A stretch of 64,000 nucleotides of DNA from Apostichopus japonicus (GCF_037975245.1 NC_092568.1:13415501-13479500); one strand, 5' to 3'. Counted from the first letter of the stretch, positions 22,617 through 36,125 are shown. The notes: generated from the sequence alone by a model not told the origin. Numbers and translations: made by a program.

Positions 22617-25600
22617 ATAGCCTGCTTTTTATTAAGGGTCTAGTTTGGTATTGAAAAGTCAAACCCTTCTGTTCTCAGGGTTGCCTTGCTTAATTGTGTG
22701 CTGTGTTGCATGTACGATGCACAGAGCTACCAGAGGTTGAGTTCTGACAGCCAAGATAACAGTAATGAACACAGGATCATTCTCTTGAAGCTTAAAGCTA
22801 CAGTAATTCTAATTTATCCAGTAGTTTAAATCAATGTTATATTTAAGTTTTCTACTCCAGAACATGCCTTGTGAAATGAGGTTTATAATAAATCAAAAGG
22901 ATGAAATAAGAAATTTATTGGAACATTGTCATCACTCTCTTTGTTTCTCTGTTTATAGATTGACAAGAAGACTTATTACTTATTCACTTAGAAGCTTAAT
23001 ATTGTTTAAACATTTACCAAAAAACTATAAGTAAATTATTATAAAATAAGAGAATAAGTTGTGTACAGTCTTATCTGCCTGGTTTTGATTCCTGTAAATG
23101 CCCTTTGTTCTGTCTAAGTTTAGTCTATTCATTGTTCAACTTACAACGTTCCTGGTTGTTGAAAAACCCCATCTCTTATCATATTACTTTAACTTTTCTA
23201 ATTAAGATATGGTTGTTTGAATGTAAACATTTTTCACCAGATAGACCTTTCTATTCTGATAATGGGTCCTAGTTTGTGGTCTATGATGCCATCATGGAAG
23301 ATATTCATTTGAAGCTTTGTTTTCATTTAATTTTGCTTTTGATTTGTTCACTTGAAATTCGATACACTTGTAATCCTTGATTATTTGTCAATGTTCTCTT
23401 CATTTAAACTGTCATCACAGTCAACATGTTTGGTAAGAAATTTACTTTCCTCTGGAGATTTTTTTTTAAGTTTAAAGGGGTGGGAGGGGAGGAGGGACTT
23501 TAACAGTTTAATTGCCTTGTGAAATCACTACAAATATAGTGTTGCCAGATGCATTTATTGCAATTGCACCAACTTCTAAAAAACAAAAAAATTAAATCTC
23601 CACAGTAAAATTTGTCGTAAAAATAACTGATTATTATGATAATTATTATTATTATCATCATTATACAATGTTGAAACTAACACACTTAGATTAGTGCCTA
23701 TTGGGGGAGGGGGGGGGGGGGGCAGTGCTTGAGGAAGGAACTATTTATCAAGCTACATACACAAGCTATATATAACAACATTGATGCTATTATACAGTAA
23801 TGTGAACACTAGTATAAACTTCTGTACACTGAGATTGCCAATAAGGAATGGCTGTGGAAATTTCTCCCTCACGTCCAAAGTGTGGAATGTCTTGGTTTAG
23901 GAACACAAATATACACTATTTGTTGAAATATGCCAATGGATTTATAGTTTTTTAGCTAGGAGTTAGGATTAGTGTCCCAATGGGGCTGTAGTGGCCCCTT
24001 AGGACACCCTGTTCCACGGCCCCATATCCCATCTGGATCCACAGCCTGATTACAACAATTGAGACCTATGGTGGGCTAGGTGCAAATGAGATGGCAGTGT
24101 GGTAGGTCAACGTTTAACTCGATTCTGGTATTTACATCACTCCTTACTTCCCTGTCTCCTCACATTCATGGCACCCCTTCACTATATATTCCTATTGTAT
24201 GTAATGTATATGGCTTTTAAGATACTCTTTTTAAGATCTGAGAAAGATTTCATCAAACTAACAACATGGATATATTCACGTGTGTCTGATAGCAAGAGCA
24301 ATGACGTCACAAACACGACCAGCAAGTTCCTGATATAGTGGTCACAAAGCTGGGCCCAGAGATCTCTGTAATCTTAGTCTCTCTCCCTCCAAACTGTTCA
24401 ATTATAGAGTTCCCCTATATATAGCAAATAGTTATCATCTCAACCAGTAAGTTCTTTACAAATTGGTCACAGCCTCAGAAACTGACCCAATCCAAGCCAT
24501 TCTCCATGAACACTGTATATATCAATATGTTAAACAGTACCACCATGGGACTGTTATTACCTTGTAATTTGACATGTCTGTTAAACTCATCATATAGAAC
24601 ATGATAGACTATCCTGTGGTTATTTGTTTCATCATCTGTGACACAAGGTTATCAATATCATCATACATACTTTGTATGTGTGGTCATCTCCTGATAAGTC
24701 AATTGGGAGTCTCTGTTCTTCAGCCTGCAATATCTCTCAGCAGCACTAGTTCACAAAGCCTGCAAGTTAACCATGAGGCTGTGCACAGGCTAAATATAGA
24801 TTCAAAATATGATCACTGGTGATATTATTGTTATGTAGCTGTGATGTAGATTGAGGGAGCAATGGAGGGTGTGGAAGAGGGTGGACAACACACATCACAA
24901 ATAGTATTCTCACAACAGGTAAAGGTTACCTGTTAAATACTGTTTAAGCAGGAACCAGTCATTTTGCACTGGAATAGAAGCTACTGTAGCTAGTAGATTA
25001 AAGTAGTAGATTAAAGTCACTTTTGGACAGTTTAGATTTTAATGTGGTCTCACAGGGGGTGGGGTATTGGGAGGGATGGGAAAGCTGGTGTTTAAGTGGC
25101 CTTTCATTTCTTTGGGTTGCACATCTATGGTATGAATGCTAAGAATATGCACAGTGGTGAGCTTTTTCTTGATATAGGCCTATTTCTCAGATTTCAAAAA
25201 ATGGAGCAAGAAAATGCGGCAATACCATCAAACAACATGGACTATATTTTGCTGCAGTTCCCTTTTCTTGTTGTGGTTCAAGAAACACAGGATGTAATGT
25301 AGTGTTTCGAATATGCACAGCAAGTTTGAAGTTTATAGATCTCGTGCATCATAAAATATTTAGAATATATTTAGGTCCTGTGTATGAAACAGAAGCTTTG
25401 ACTCATCAAGCATTTATTTAGCGATTTACCACTTGGCTAGGCAGTTAGCCATGCAATACCAGATAAATTATTCAAGGTATTTCTCCATGGTAGCCTTGTT
25501 ATGTCCACATGAAGTTTGGGTTTTGTGAGTTTGATGTGTTGATGGAGTCTGACTATAATTCTTGGCATCAGAGAGACAATCAACACCATCTGTGTACATA

Positions 25601-25920
25601 TTATATACAAACAGGAATATCACTTTACTGCTTCAAGTACTCAGAATAGTTAACAAAACAAAAGGTTCAAGTACTCAGTCTGTTTTGCCATGTCATGTAT
25701 TGCTCTGCATGCAATTGTTGCAGTATGTGCTAGTACTTAAAGGATAACATTGGGTAGAATTGAAATCATTAATCTTCAAATGATTGATTAAAAAACGATA
25801 AAATATGAAGAAAAAAAGTAAATAAATAAATTGTGTGCTAGTAATGCTTTTATACTGTAGCTGTTCTGGTTATCAAGAAATCTAGCTTAAAAAAATGTTG
25901 ATTTCTGGAATGCTCCTTTA
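22617..25920. other. No gene recognised between repeats
   Basis: AT-rich sequence with a G-run at about 23703-23722. Short frames here lack conserved motifs. Confidence 0.5.
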
Positions 25921-25928
25921 AAGGTATA

Positions 25929-26306
25929 TAGGGATGCACAGGATCCAAATTTTTGGATCCAGCCTGAACCGGATTTTGCCAGATAGTACATGAAATTCGG
26001 CCAGATAAAATCCGGCCAGAACCGGATTTTTTATTACACAAAAGAAAATCATTAATAAGAAGTAGAAGTATGAAACAAGGAGTAAATCTTAGGTGAGGTA
26101 TACGCATATTATAAAGAAGGTGAAATTAACCATTGAGAAAATTAAATTAAACATGTTAAACCTAATTTTTCCTTACTTTGAATGTTTTTATTAATTTTTG
26201 GAAATAGTTTACATTGATTTAAGTTAATACCAACGCCTTTTTAAGGAATAATTCAGGCCAGATTTTGTAAAAGATCCGGCCGGACCGGATATCCGGTGCA
26301 CCCCTA
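25929..26306. mobile_element. Non-autonomous hAT-like element, TAGGGRTGCACMGGAT ends
   Basis: The 378-bp insert opens TAGGGATGCACAGGATCC and closes with the complement of TAGGGGTGCACCGGATATCC. Identical octamers AAGGTATA flank it (25921-25928 and 26307-26314). The subterminal CCGGATTTT and CCGGCC motifs repeat several times near both ends, as in many hAT ends. No transposase frame is present; a short minus-strand frame across it is a by-product. Confidence 0.8.
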
Positions 26307-27091
26307 AAGGTATATTGATAATGATTCAGCTCATTGGAGCATGCCTATAAATGTTGATGTTAATTAATGTAATTAAATGGGGTTATCTTTTGAGATTGGT
26401 ATTTTCCAGCCCCCTGATCTCCCTGTCATTCTACCTCCTCTGGCTATGATATAAAAATTGGTTAAAGAAGTAGGTAAAGGTTATTATCAAAAACATTGCT
26501 GTTGTTTAATCCTAATGAAAAATGTGCAAGAAATTTAATAACCGGAGACTAGCTCCATGCCTCCAGTTTGTACATGGTAGTATCCACAAGGTCATTTGCA
26601 GTACTGATAAGCAGCAAAACTCCCATGTATTCTGACAATATTAAAAATGTAAAACTCACATACAAACATATGAACATACTCATCTATATGAAGTTCCTTT
26701 ATTACATTGTCAGTGTATCCCCTTACTTTATGTGTAGGTTTTTCTGTGAATTGTACAACCTACCAGCAACTCTCTAACCGCCAGTAATTATGAAGTACTT
26801 GCCACGTGAGACTGATCATGAGTTGACTGTGACAATGGATGAAATGTAGTGTGGGAGGTGGGTGAGATAGTTGGGGGGGTTCAAGGAGGTTGTTTTAGGA
26901 TATTAATATGATGATTATTATATTGCTGAACTTATTGCTATTGTCCAAGTGGGGAATCAATCCAAATTTCCCTCACTTATCTTCTCCAAACAGAAATTAC
27001 TTTTTGATGTCTGTTTGAGGTCTGAAAATACTTGTCGCCTTTTACCAAACCCTATGAAGTTCTAAAATTCACATTTTTTAAGTCCTATACA

Positions 27092-27347
27092 TTAAAGGTA
27101 GTCAGTTAAAGGCCCCAAATTATAGCTCGGTATAATTGCAAGAAGTTTTCAAAAAGTACTTTCCTGGATGTCTAGCTTTACTCTCCAAATTGTTCTCAGA
27201 CATTGTTAAGGAACAAACAAGATGACTGAATGTCCCAGTGAGTTAAATTGCCTCGAAGGTTGTAATAAAAACAGTTTAAGAATTTTGACCAAAGGTGACC
27301 ATATTTGAATATCTAGCATATTTGGGGCCAATACAGCGTACCTTTAA
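27092..27347. mobile_element. MITE-like element with TTAAAGGTA inverted ends
   Basis: TTAAAGGTA at 27092 and its complement ending at 27347 bound 256 bp; further in, GGCCCCAAAT and ATTTGGGGCC also mirror each other. No gene and no longer flank duplication beyond TTAA is seen. Confidence 0.65.
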
Positions 27348-29881
27348 GTGCAGTTTTCATCCGGAATTCCCTGTCACCTGTCACTTTGTTACTAATATTT
27401 TATCAACTTTTGTCAGACTAATGTTAACCTTTGAACTTTATAAATAGTGATCATTAACATTCATAATTGACAAACTGCAGGAATCATCCATCAGAGGTGC
27501 TATATATCTTTGATATTTCGACCTGTATCAAACCTTATAAGCTTGATATCCTTGAATTATCAACATTGGTTTGTGACAGATGAGCAAAACAGATTACTAT
27601 TGATCAAAATAGGAACTGCACCCACAACCAATTAATATGGCTGAAGTATTCCATCATGTCCTTACTTCAGTAGTTCTGTTACGTATTTGTTTTGTCTTCC
27701 GCTCGGAAGTAAAATTAACTTGCTTCCTGCTCAATAGTTTGCTCAATAGTCTGACTCAACAACCTCAATTATTGGAGCACAGCTTTTATTAATAATGATA
27801 TGGAAGCTCTCGCTTATTCTCAGTTCCTTAGTACATGTGCTCACTTAATTTGTTCAGTTGGGCTTGTGATAATATTATTTTCAAGATCTCTTCTTGTTAG
27901 AACCTGAGGCAAGAAGCTAATGAATCATTAGTCACTGGGTCTGTAAATTTCATTTCAATATATGCCTGCTTGGCTAGAGTTCAATGTTCCATTCCTAGCT
28001 TGGACTCAGCACTATATTGTGAGTGGTATGTGAAAGATGCCCGAAGGGAACAACAGCAAAGCTGGTTAGATGTTTGACCTTGCCTTGGAGAAACGCAGGT
28101 ATTGGAAAAGCAGGGAGTGTTCAAGGCACGCTAGTAGTAGTAGCCATAGTCTGTGTTGTCTCAGTGCTCTTGATGCTGACATATGAATCATTGGGCTAAG
28201 GTTTATTGCTGCCATCTGCTAAGTGGGTGTAGTCTTCACAGTGTACTGATACTAACTGCACATGCTATTACCACTCTTATTGCTTAAACTAAAGCACTTG
28301 GATCATTACAATAGCTGGATATACTTCTTCAGTAGTGAAAGATATATTGAAGTTTTAAGGTTTGTATTTCAAGTTTGTTTTTCATGTCTTTTCTGTAATT
28401 AATCTAAGAAAGAGAACTTCAGTGTCCTGGTAGAGCCCGTTGACGGCCTGAATTTATGTTGACTATCGAGGTGTGTCATTGTATGCCTGGTTACATTGTA
28501 AAAGGTGTTGTTTGGTTGTATTGTTAGCGTACATCGTTGAAGTCTCATGATAAGTTTGTCACCTATTGGCTTTAGTATCCTGTTATTGGAAGATTGGCAA
28601 AGTATCCTTAATAGATATTACAGTACATATACTTGCACACAAATAATTAATTTAGCCTTATTATCAGTAAGAACAGATGTGTTTGTGTATGGTGTCCTAG
28701 ATTATAGTAGGATGGTTAATGGATGCAATCAGTTAGAGTTAAGTCAGTATATAACCTCAAAATTAAAATTCAGAGTACTTCTCATGGTGTAATTCTGTCA
28801 ATTTTCAAGTCCTCAGACTTCAAAGAATGTCAAGTTCAGCTGTAGACAAGGGGAAAAAAAGAAGCTTTGAGGGCAGTGAAGGGCTTGCTCAAATTTGAAT
28901 ACAGGTTACCAAATGATATTAGAATATCTAGCATATACTGAACAAGTTTTTACTGTTGGTTGGTTTCAATGTTTGTGTCTGTAAGGATCAAAGGAAAGAA
29001 GGGAAAAGTACCCAGTGTATAGCAAACCTAACAGTGTGAAGACGAGAGGAATGGTTAAGTCAGTGAAAGAATTGAATGAGGTAAAATGGATCATGCAGGA
29101 TGGATTTAAATTTAAACAAAACATTTTACCAGCATTTTTTTAGGGGGTGGGAAGGGTGGAGGAGGGGGTAATCATATATCTGTGTGCAATGCTTCATTGA
29201 ATGATCTCATGAAATATGGCAAGGAAACACTAAACCTGCTGGCTTCCTTGTACTACTACAAATGTTAATGAGCACCATAAGGATTGATCTTGTCTTATCA
29301 GATTTTAAAGATTGTTAGCATGTTATTGGTTGATTGTCCCTTAACTACAAACATGAGAAGCGTCTGGAACATGAGGATACATGAGTAGTGTTCGGTTTTT
29401 CTAAGAGCTCTCTCACCACTCAACAGATACATCTTAAACATGTTAAAAGAGTTAATTCAATAGGCTGAACAATTTGCTGGTAGATGCATTGTGTGCATCA
29501 GTTGCATAGCAGATCCGTAGTCATGTTACATTTAAAGGCCAGTTCACCAATATAATAATTGGCACTTATCAGTTCTTACCAGAGTAGATTTGTATAGAAT
29601 AAAGCAGTGGACTACAGCCTCTATGATGAAACAAAGGAGTTGCTAATGGAAAACTATTGAAATAATCATTTTAATTTAATCTGTTGCAAATGAAAAGCAT
29701 TTCAGCTAGGACCTAGGTATTGTCAAGCTATGTGTTACAAAATTGCAAATGTTGTGCATGAAAGTCAAGTGTGAAGTTGGCCTTGGTTGTCTTATTCCTA
29801 TTAGTGACTCATATATAACACAAAGGATTTCTAAAACTTAACACTTAGACTGGATGTAAGGCCGAGTGTCATTTAGGCATA

Positions 29882-30660
29882 TATCCATGCCCATTGGATA
29901 TATGTGCTGGTAAAATACCTCTCCCCTCCCCCATTAGTTGTGAACCCTAGAGTAAGGTGACCATATTTACCTGACTGGAATCAGGGACATTTATTGCATG
30001 ACTGATATGGGGGAGGGGTCTAAGGGGTGTCCCCCTCCCCTTTGGAAAATTTTCAAGTGCCTAAGGTGCTTTGATGTAAAATGGTGATATTTAGAAGCAC
30101 TTTTAAAATCAATTTTATTTTCAAAAATGTAGCTTTTTCTTAGATGAAATTTACTTACTTTACGAAAGAGTGCTAGGCTAGATCGATCTAGCACTTTACA
30201 CTGGCCCACCTGAAATACTGGTTAGTTCCGTTCTGCGACTGCACACTTGACTAAATTTTGTTTTTACAATTATTTTACTAAAAATGTGGGATATTTTCGG
30301 AATTCCTGAACATTTTGACTTTTCGGGGACACTTGTTCATCGGGGACAACACACTGTAATCGGGGACTGTCCCCGAAAATCGGGGACGTCTGGTCACCTT
30401 ACCCTAGAGCTATTGGGTCAACCATCATCGATCCTATACTATATACAGCCAGTTATCCATACTCAATGGGTATATATGCTGGTAACATCCCTCACCATTA
30501 GTTGTGAACCCTAGAGCTATGGTGTCAACCATCACCCATCCTCTAGTATAGCCAGTTATCCATACTCAATGGGTTTATATGCTGGTAACATCCCTCACCG
30601 TTAGTTGCGAACCCTAGTGTTATGGCACCAACAATCTTTCATCCTCTAGTTTAGCCAATA
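29882..30660 (+). repeat. Tandem repeat, about 103-bp unit, about 3.5 copies, interrupted by a hAT-like insert
   Basis: The unit runs through GTGAACCCTAGAGCTATGG, GCCAGTTATCCATACTCAAT and GCTGGTAACATCCCTCACC. Starts of GYGAACCC are at about 29940, 30504 and 30607; a partial unit precedes 29940. The first unit is split by the element at 29953-30401. The array ends about 120 bp before the small membrane protein B start codon. Confidence 0.8.
29953..30401. mobile_element. Non-autonomous hAT-like element inserted in a tandem repeat
   Basis: A 449-bp insert with ends TAAGGTGACCA and TGGTCACCTTA, flanked by identical octamers CCCTAGAG (29945-29952 and 30402-30409). Its right end is rich in CGGGGAC repeats. 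The intact target sequence AACCCTAGAGCTAT still stands in the next tandem unit at about 30507, giving an internal empty-site control. It lies about 380 bp upstream of the small membrane protein B gene. Confidence 0.85.
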
Positions 30661-30782
30661 GCCTGGCTACAATCATACTTTTTCATTCCAAGAAAATGTT
30701 TCTTTCTAGATTATCATCTAACTAGCTTGTATCTGTTTACTTTCTCCAGCATCTTGTTTGGTCTTGACATCTGGTTACTAAA

Positions 30783-31001
30783 ATGGCAAACTGTGGCTGG
30801 CTCTGGAGTATTGTGTGGGCTATCATCCTACTGATCATCGGCTGGCCTATTGGTATCATCTGTGGGATCCTCTATGCTATCCTCTGTGCATTCCCACCCT
30901 GCTGTATAGGCTGCCAAGATCTAGTCAATTTCATTCACAGAGGACTGGAGTTGCCGCGAACATGTGCCACCAACATGGTTGCTCAGAGATCTGGATGCTA
31001 G
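30783..31001 (+). CDS. Small hydrophobic membrane protein B (72 aa), paralogue of protein A
   Basis: A 72-residue frame beginning MANCGWLWSIVWAIILLIIG, then WPIGIICGILYAILCAFPPC, CIGCQDLVNFIHRGLELP and RTCATNMVAQRSGC. It shares with the frame at 21001 the LW-I-WAI start, the GWPI hinge, a second hydrophobic segment and the C-terminal LP-T-N-VAQ motif. It differs by a cysteine cluster (PPCCIGC, about 38-44) where protein A has a single Cys. The start is AAAATGG. A strong acceptor (tttctccag) ends at 30749, 33 bases before the ATG, suggesting a non-coding first exon upstream. Poly(A) candidates are AATAAA at 31432 and 31473. The gene lies directly after a 103-bp tandem repeat array that carries a hAT-like insertion. 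Function unknown; a shared origin with protein A by duplication is the likely history. Confidence 0.75.
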   Translation: MANCGWLWSIVWAIILLIIGWPIGIICGILYAILCAFPPCCIGCQDLVNFIHRGLELPRTCATNMVAQRSGC

Positions 31002-31079
31002 CGGGATCATCTTACTGCTGTGTTTGTCCTACAATATTAGCTGTGTTAAATGCAGAACATAGAACCGATTGAGGTGCAA

Positions 31080-33185
31080 GTTTGGGGGCCATTCACATAT
31101 TTGGCCATCACAAGAATCATGAATGAGGAGATAAACAGCGAAATGTTGTCCGACCAATCATGACAAAATTAAATCAGCTAAATTGGATCCTTGTGTGGTA
31201 AATGCAGTCAAATTGTAATTTTTATGTTCAGTCAATTTCACCTCATCCGTGAGATACCAGGAGCAGGTCATTTCACCCTTCAAATTCATTAATAAGTTTT
31301 CTCAAAGAACTGCTTACCTTACCTGGTTGGTAAAAATTGAAAGACTGAATATTTGAATTACTTCACTGAAGTGTTGACCTCAGTTATGAAGTAACAGAAT
31401 CTGGCTGAAAGTCTATTTCATCACTTTGTTCAATAAAATAATCACAGATAGAAAAAATTGTACAGGAATACAAATAAAGACAATGTCTTAACGCATGGGA
31501 TGCATTTAAATTGCTGTTTCTGAGCTCTGTTACTTACAGATTACTTACAATTTACAAACAGCTTTATTCAATTTTATGAATTATCCTGACATCATGAAAC
31601 AGAACACAGAGATATTTTACATAAATAGGCACTACTGAGAACGATTACAGAGTTGTAGAGTTCCTTTACTTGGTTTACTCTGACCTAGCTCATTGATTGT
31701 TCATTTTATTGTATGACCAGGTATTAGTTTGGTTTACTTTATTCCTAATCCCCCCACCCCCCACCTGTTTTAGTACTATCTGCTCCTGGTATCTACTGTT
31801 TTTAAAACTTGTTCTGTAATGCATTCAGTCTGTTGGTCCCTGATAGCTAAGCCATGACCTTACTTGGTTTATACTTCCACTGACTTGCTACTCTTGTCCA
31901 CCCTTTATCTGTTAGTTCATTCATGGAGCTAGTAATAGCTCCATAGCCCATGTTTCTGCATGCCTTTGTTATCATATTTTACAATTGTTGAAAGTGTATT
32001 ATATTCTACAGTAGTTAGCACTTTAATAATCAAATGCAGTGTATGGTTTGGGTATAATGCCAGTTTTTGCAAACATTTGTTGTTTCTATGACAATCTACA
32101 TGAGCTTGTACATAGTTTAATTACAATAGAATGGAAGTATCTAAGCAACAAAGCTTCTTCCCTGAATGGCTTACTGAAAGTCTGAATTTTAATTAGTTGT
32201 TACAATCACAATGAGGTTGCCAATTATCTGTTCCCTTTCCCATGATGCATTGGTTTGGTTTACATGGAAATCTACAGTTATGGACATTGCAGTATTAGGA
32301 CAGGACATATCAGTATGAGGACAGAATCAGAAGACGTCTGTTTCCAGAAGTATTTCTGCATCATAGTAGGGCTGGTTAATTGTTTTATAAACAGTAAATT
32401 TAACTTCACTATATTTTGGCTGAAAATACCTGTTTTTTATACCTTTATTTGTCGCATAATATACTAGTCTTATGCTCCACATAGTTACATGTTAAGTAAA
32501 AGAACTGTGTTATATGTAGTTTTCCTAAATGTATAGTTTTAACCTCACATCTTGTACTAGTGTAGCACATGCACTTCCCTCTGTAAACATCCCAAGAGAT
32601 GATTCTGTACGCCCTTTATGATTGTATACGGTGGCTTATCAACATCTGGATTGCTTCCTTTGGTTGCTAATATTACAAACAAAGAGTACAGAGGATGCAA
32701 TTTTAATCAGTATGAACAGGAAGGTAATCTGATCCCTTTATTAAGTAGACTTTGTGTTATGAGCGTGGATCACTTCCTCGATATTCTGAAAGATGTTCTT
32801 TGTTAGTCTAGATGAAGGCTGCGTGGGATATATTGAATATTCGTTGTTGGTAATGAGACATACAGATATGGCCATGGCTGGATTTATCATTGAAGTCATC
32901 TTTGTGTTTTTACTTTGTTGATACACTGCTCTGGTCATTCATTTATAGACAGTGTTAAACTTTCTGACTGTCACTGTAGTTGTCAGTAATGTTTCTGCTA
33001 GTATATATACACAATCCTAGTATACCTCAGTAATACAGTATTTGCCAAATGTGGATGTAACAATGTTCTTCCACGTAACTAATCAACCTCTTAAGGTTTT
33101 GTCTCAAAAAGTCATTTGCAGCTATACTTTATAATGTTCATCTTCATAAGCAATTGACTAACTGTAAAAACTCCTTACCATTTAG
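31080..33185. other. 3' flank of small membrane protein B, no gene recognised
   Basis: Holds poly(A) signal candidates at 31432 and 31473 and otherwise only short, unconserved frames. Confidence 0.5.
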
Positions 33186-33777
33186 ATATACTGTGTACTT
33201 TAAAGTATCTCTACAAAGCATAGACCATGCAGCAATTGGTACTTTGAACAAAGTATGAAATATCTGATTAGAGGCTTTTTCTGCTGTTGTCTGAACTTGA
33301 GAAGTTTTTTAAAGCTTGCTTGTAAATGAAAATCCTTTGCAGAGGCTGTTGTCTTCAATTTTAATATTCTATAATTGCCTTGTATGGAACCTTTATTGAC
33401 AATGGGTGGGCTGAAAAAAACTAAACCCATACACCCACACTGTGTGAAACCATTTCAGTGAAACATTTAACTGTACTGTAGATTCACTGTGTACTTTAAA
33501 GTATCTCTACAAAGCATAGACCATGCAGCAATTGGTACTTTGAACAAAGTATGCAATATCTGATAAGAGGCTTTTTCTGCTGTTGTCTGAACTTGAGAAG
33601 TTTTGTACAGCTTGCTTGTAAATGAACATCCGTTGCAGAGGCTGTTGTCTTCAATTCTAATATTCTATAATTGCTTTGTATGGAACCTTTATTGACAATG
33701 GGTGGGCTGAAAAACACTAAACCCACACACCCACACTGTGTGAAACCATATCTGTGAAACATTTAACTGTACTGTCA
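33186..33777 (+). repeat. Direct tandem duplication, 296-bp unit
   Basis: ACTGTGTACTTTAAAGTATC starts copies at 33190 and 33486; the pair ends with AAACATTTAACTGTACTGT in both. Identity is roughly 95% by eye. Each copy has a minus-strand frame of 76-88 codons (33430-33200 and 33762-33496), very similar to each other but like nothing I recognise. Confidence 0.92.
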
Positions 33778-36117
33778 TGTGGCATGATCTCTGTACCTTA
33801 ATGAATATTCATAAGATATTAAGAATGTATATCAGACACAAATTAGTGTGACAAAATGAAATGATTTGTGTTGTAAAATATTCACCTACCTATAGCTGCA
33901 GTACCATTACTTAAGGTTCAGTGACAACAAGCAGTGAACATCAAAACTATGCGTTGTGTACAGAATCATATACCACCATAAAAGTTATGTACATTTCAAC
34001 TTTATAGTTTGCAATGCTTCATAAACACACCAAGTATTTGTTTGCTGTTACTGATGTCTGGAATTTATTGAAAAGTTTGTCTTACTCAGCCATTGTATGC
34101 GAACCTTTCAGTCTCAGACACATAGGTCCTCAGACATTTCAAATACCTTGTAAACATATCTGTATATTTAATCACAATATCTCTATGGCATGTGTATGCA
34201 GTGTCTGTAGCATTGTTATTTTAGCATAACTAGCAAATTGTGGCATCTCTTATTAGTCTCCAATGCCATCCCAGAGAACATTTAGTAGTCTACTGGACAC
34301 CAACACTGATCTCATTTTTATGAGTGAGATTATTGTCCTAAATGTTTGTGGGGTAGTCAGTCTGCCACACCTATTGGTGGTATTATAGAATACCTAAGTA
34401 AGGAGCAGGTTCCCTCACTGCTGCATAGATAAAGCAGTTTCTCTCTCTAAGCAAACTTGAGTAGAGTTTATGTTAATTTATCAGTCAGTTGATTTGTTTG
34501 TGTAGTATGGAGACGTAACTACATACAATGTAGCCTCTGTGTTGTATCCAATTCCGCACAGCCACAGCTGGATTTATAATTAAGAAGAAGTTCCTGTACT
34601 GCCTAAATTATTACATTTTCAGCCAGCCATGCATGGTAAAGAATAAATATTGTACCATGTGATCAATACATCAGAGAAAACTATAGTGTGCAGGGAATTA
34701 ATGCCTTAATGAACATAGAGTTCACAAGAAACAAACAGGGAATGTAAGAACAAATATGTAAGAATATTACTACTTAATTAATTTATGCTTGTTTCTTTAT
34801 CATGCAATGCAAGTGATTCAAGTGTGATGTGTCACCTATTTGGGGCAGTGGTTCAAATTCTACAGCTTATTAAAAATAATCAGAATGTCACAAATTAAAA
34901 ATTTAAAAAAAACTTTTTCTCTTTTTGGAGAGAATCCTGAGGTCATTAGTTTAAATCATGTTCTTGCCAAGAAAATTCTTTCCTTTTTAATTTGTTCATA
35001 AATTCCCACATGATTTTTTTAAATTCTTAATTTACTATAATTACTTTTTGCCAAATCTGTAACTTTTGCAGTTTACATTGATAATATCTCCTGAGAAGTG
35101 CCAAATCATACACCTTGAAGGACTTGTAATATGTGTCATAATTAAAATCACATTAATAATACCTTGAATAGCAAATTAGTTAAAATAACATATTACTGTT
35201 GCTGTGTTTTAATGTGGTAAAAATACACAGACAAAGGTTAAGCAGAAAGGTTTGAAGATGTAAAATGTTTGCAAAAGAAAATGTGAAAGTGTCGTTGCAT
35301 AGTTCTGATGTACTGTCAGTCTGTTTGTACATGGTTAGTTGTCATACAGACAATGTAATAATTACTATGGCTGAAGTAAATAATTTAAGGTTTAATTTAC
35401 ATTGTATAACATGAGTGATTAAACCAGTATGATGGGGTTGCTACTCTACGGCAATTGCTTCCTTTTGACAGTGATTTAATTTCTCAAGTCTTCCAATCAA
35501 CTCATTGGTTCACGACCCCTTCACCATCTTTCAAAGTTCACATGATTTACAACATCTCTGATGATGTCATTTCATAAAATGAATCTTAAATCAGCTACAT
35601 TGCAGTCTTTCTTCAACTCATTGCTGCGGCTGAAAAGTAGTGTCCATGTTTTAGGTGCTTTTTCATTGTTTTATACTCCTTTTGCATGAAATATATTTAC
35701 CCTTGTCTTGTTATAAATGTCTTTGCAACAATTCAATACAACACACATATTGAAACTGAATCCTACTCTTGACTTTTTCTTTGTTATTAAATTGATGGAC
35801 AATCTCAATGATGTTGGCAATTTAGGCACATGTAAGTTGTTAGAGGAAAGTGGGATGGGTAGGAAAATAGTCGGACTTTGTAAGCAACTGTTCAGGTGAG
35901 AGGGTTGTGGTCAAATTTGACTCACCATCTGTGTGTGGTCACGACAAAGACAAGAAGTACGAAGAACAATTTGTTTGGTTCATACGGCATCATCTGTGCA
36001 CTGAGTTCATCTTCTATTGGAAAACTTGCTAAAACTACAATTAAATACAATCATAAGATTAGTGAACAATGGCACAGTTGAAAAACAATCCAGGTACAAA
36101 GACAAATATGTTATTTA
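33778..36117. other. No gene recognised
   Basis: AT-rich, with no conserved frame and no clear element ends. It lies between the 296-bp duplication and the nested hAT-like elements. Confidence 0.5.
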
Positions 36118-36125
36118 CACCTGTA

